Shown one piece after another: positions 63,305 to 64,000 of a DNA stretch of 64,000 nucleotides. This DNA is from Sipunculus nudus (Eukaryota > Annelida > Sipuncula > Golfingiida > Sipunculidae), in NCBI GenBank assembly GCA_026874595.1, contig JAPPUL010000086.1, positions 62,001-126,000 of the forward strand. The letters are read 5' to 3'. A program made the position numbers and the translations under genes. Position 1 is the stretch's first letter; every line of letters starts with the position of its first letter. A model generated the notes under the pieces. It was not told where the DNA came from. It saw only the letters and a list, made by a program, of their open reading frames with translations, and ran no database searches.

Positions 63305-64000
63305 ATGCTTCAGATAAAAAAAAGAACGAGAAGAGAGAGTTTAACAGATGAAGTGCAGGATTACCTGGAGTTGCCAGATTTAAATGAGGTACAACTTGCA
63401 TCATACAATCGTTTTTTACAAATGGACAAGAAGCCGGATGAGCGAGATCCAGTTATAGGCCTTGAAGCGGTTTTCCGTAACACATTTCCAATAGAAAGTC
63501 CCAACAAAGATATAGTGCTTGAATATCATGGATATACATTTGGTAATATCCAATATAGCGAAGAGGAAGCCAGAAGAAGGGATGTAACCTACTCTATAGT
63601 GTTAAAAGCTACAATAAGGCTCATCTACCGAGAGACTGGAGAAGTGCGAGAGAAAGAGGTATATATGGGAGATATCCCATTGATGACGCCACGTGGAACA
63701 TTCATAATAAACGGAGCAGAGCGTGTTATAGTAAGTCAGATTCATAAGTCGCCTGGGATAGCGTTTAGCGAAGATGATGGCGTTTTCTTGGCAAAGATAA
63801 TACCTGATAAAGGAGCTTGGCTTGAATTTGAACTTGACACAAAAAAAGATATTCTGAATATAAAAATAGATCGCAAGAAAGGTGTCCTAGTAACAACTTT
63901 TTTGCGAGCGATAGGATGTGAGGCAACTAAAGATATTATAAAAGAGTTTTATACTATAAAAGAAATAGACTTGTCTAAAAGCAAAGATAGAAAGTTTGTA
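63305..64000 (+). CDS. rpoB: DNA-directed RNA polymerase subunit beta, 5' part
   Basis: The frame opens at ATG 63305 and runs off the window end (232 codons visible). The N-terminal pattern is that of RpoB: LPDLNEVQLASYNRFLQ, FPIESPNKDIVLEYHGYTFG, ATIRLIYRETGEV, YMGDIPLMTPRGTFIINGAE and RVIVSQIHKSPGI. GGGAG lies 6 bases before the ATG. It directly follows rplL, with a small GC-rich hairpin (gggcgctgtgaccc, 63255-63268) in the spacer. Confidence 0.98.
   Translation, partial: MLQIKKRTRRESLTDEVQDYLELPDLNEVQLASYNRFLQMDKKPDERDPVIGLEAVFRNTFPIESPNKDIVLEYHGYTFGNIQYSEEEARRRDVTYSIVLKATIRLIYRETGEVREKEVYMGDIPLMTPRGTFIINGAERVIVSQIHKSPGIAFSEDDGVFLAKIIPDKGAWLEFELDTKKDILNIKIDRKKGVLVTTFLRAIGCEATKDIIKEFYTIKEIDLSKSKDRKFV

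Overview
The window is AT-rich bacterial DNA from a diderm. It encodes several predicted outer-membrane beta-barrel proteins, signal peptides and a lipobox lipoprotein, together with peptidoglycan enzymes and a flagellar switch protein (FliN). No phage, IS element, CRISPR array or rRNA operon was found. The mix of FliN, FecR/barrel proteins, mitochondrial-type aconitase, RNase J and heavy AUA codon use would fit a spirochaete or a similar AT-rich diderm lineage, but I cannot fix the phylum from this sequence. TTG start codons are unusually common (about eleven of some fifty genes).

Layout. 1-633: 3'-truncated aldo/keto reductase (-). 801-13224: enolase, then nusA-infB-rbfA-truB-ribF-rpsO-pnp and an M16 peptidase, all on +; rimP, usual before nusA, is absent. 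13379-15106: RNase J (+). 15118-24219: a minus-strand block with a TPR protein, ComEC, an AddA-like helicase-nuclease, MurB, an unknown protein and FliN. 24561-37976: mixed strands, with a class B PBP, YqeK, B12-dependent ribonucleotide reductase (NrdJ), a branched-chain aminotransferase, a Na+/H+ antiporter-like protein, a MEMO-family protein, a U32-family protein, an IPT/NHL propeller, GalU and a lipoprotein. 38260-44205 (+): aconitase and two beta-barrel proteins, one with a FecR domain. 44220-46658 (-): CvpA, MtnA and a WecG/TagA-like glycosyltransferase. 46810-52404 (-): a cobalt/cobamide operon, read as porin, CbiMN, CbiQ, CbiO, CbiK, CbiL-like, preceded by a candidate cobalamin riboswitch. 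52896-59331: a small orphan gene, a PseG-like/methyltransferase fusion, a membrane-anchored winged-helix protein, AroB, a Xer recombinase and RibBA. 59838-64000 (+): tRNA-Thr(GGT), tRNA-Trp(CCA), secE, nusG, rplK, rplA, rplJ, rplL and the 5' part of rpoB.

Functional threads. Translation and RNA turnover genes dominate both ends. The centre holds a B12 circuit: the riboswitch-preceded operon would bring cobalt across both membranes and start corrin synthesis, and NrdJ is a B12-dependent consumer of the product.

The most unusual structural signal is a window-wide habit of short tandem duplications (8-18 bp, once 34 bp; 2-5 copies). They cluster at gene boundaries: in ribosome-binding regions, across stop codons and in charged protein tails. 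Convergent genes are packed with almost no spacer, two pairs overlap at their stop codons, and I saw no convincing intrinsic terminators. Base composition of the + strand changes polarity several times (near 13-15, 38-40, 44 and 59.4 kb), and single + genes inside minus-strand blocks keep the local pyrimidine-rich composition.
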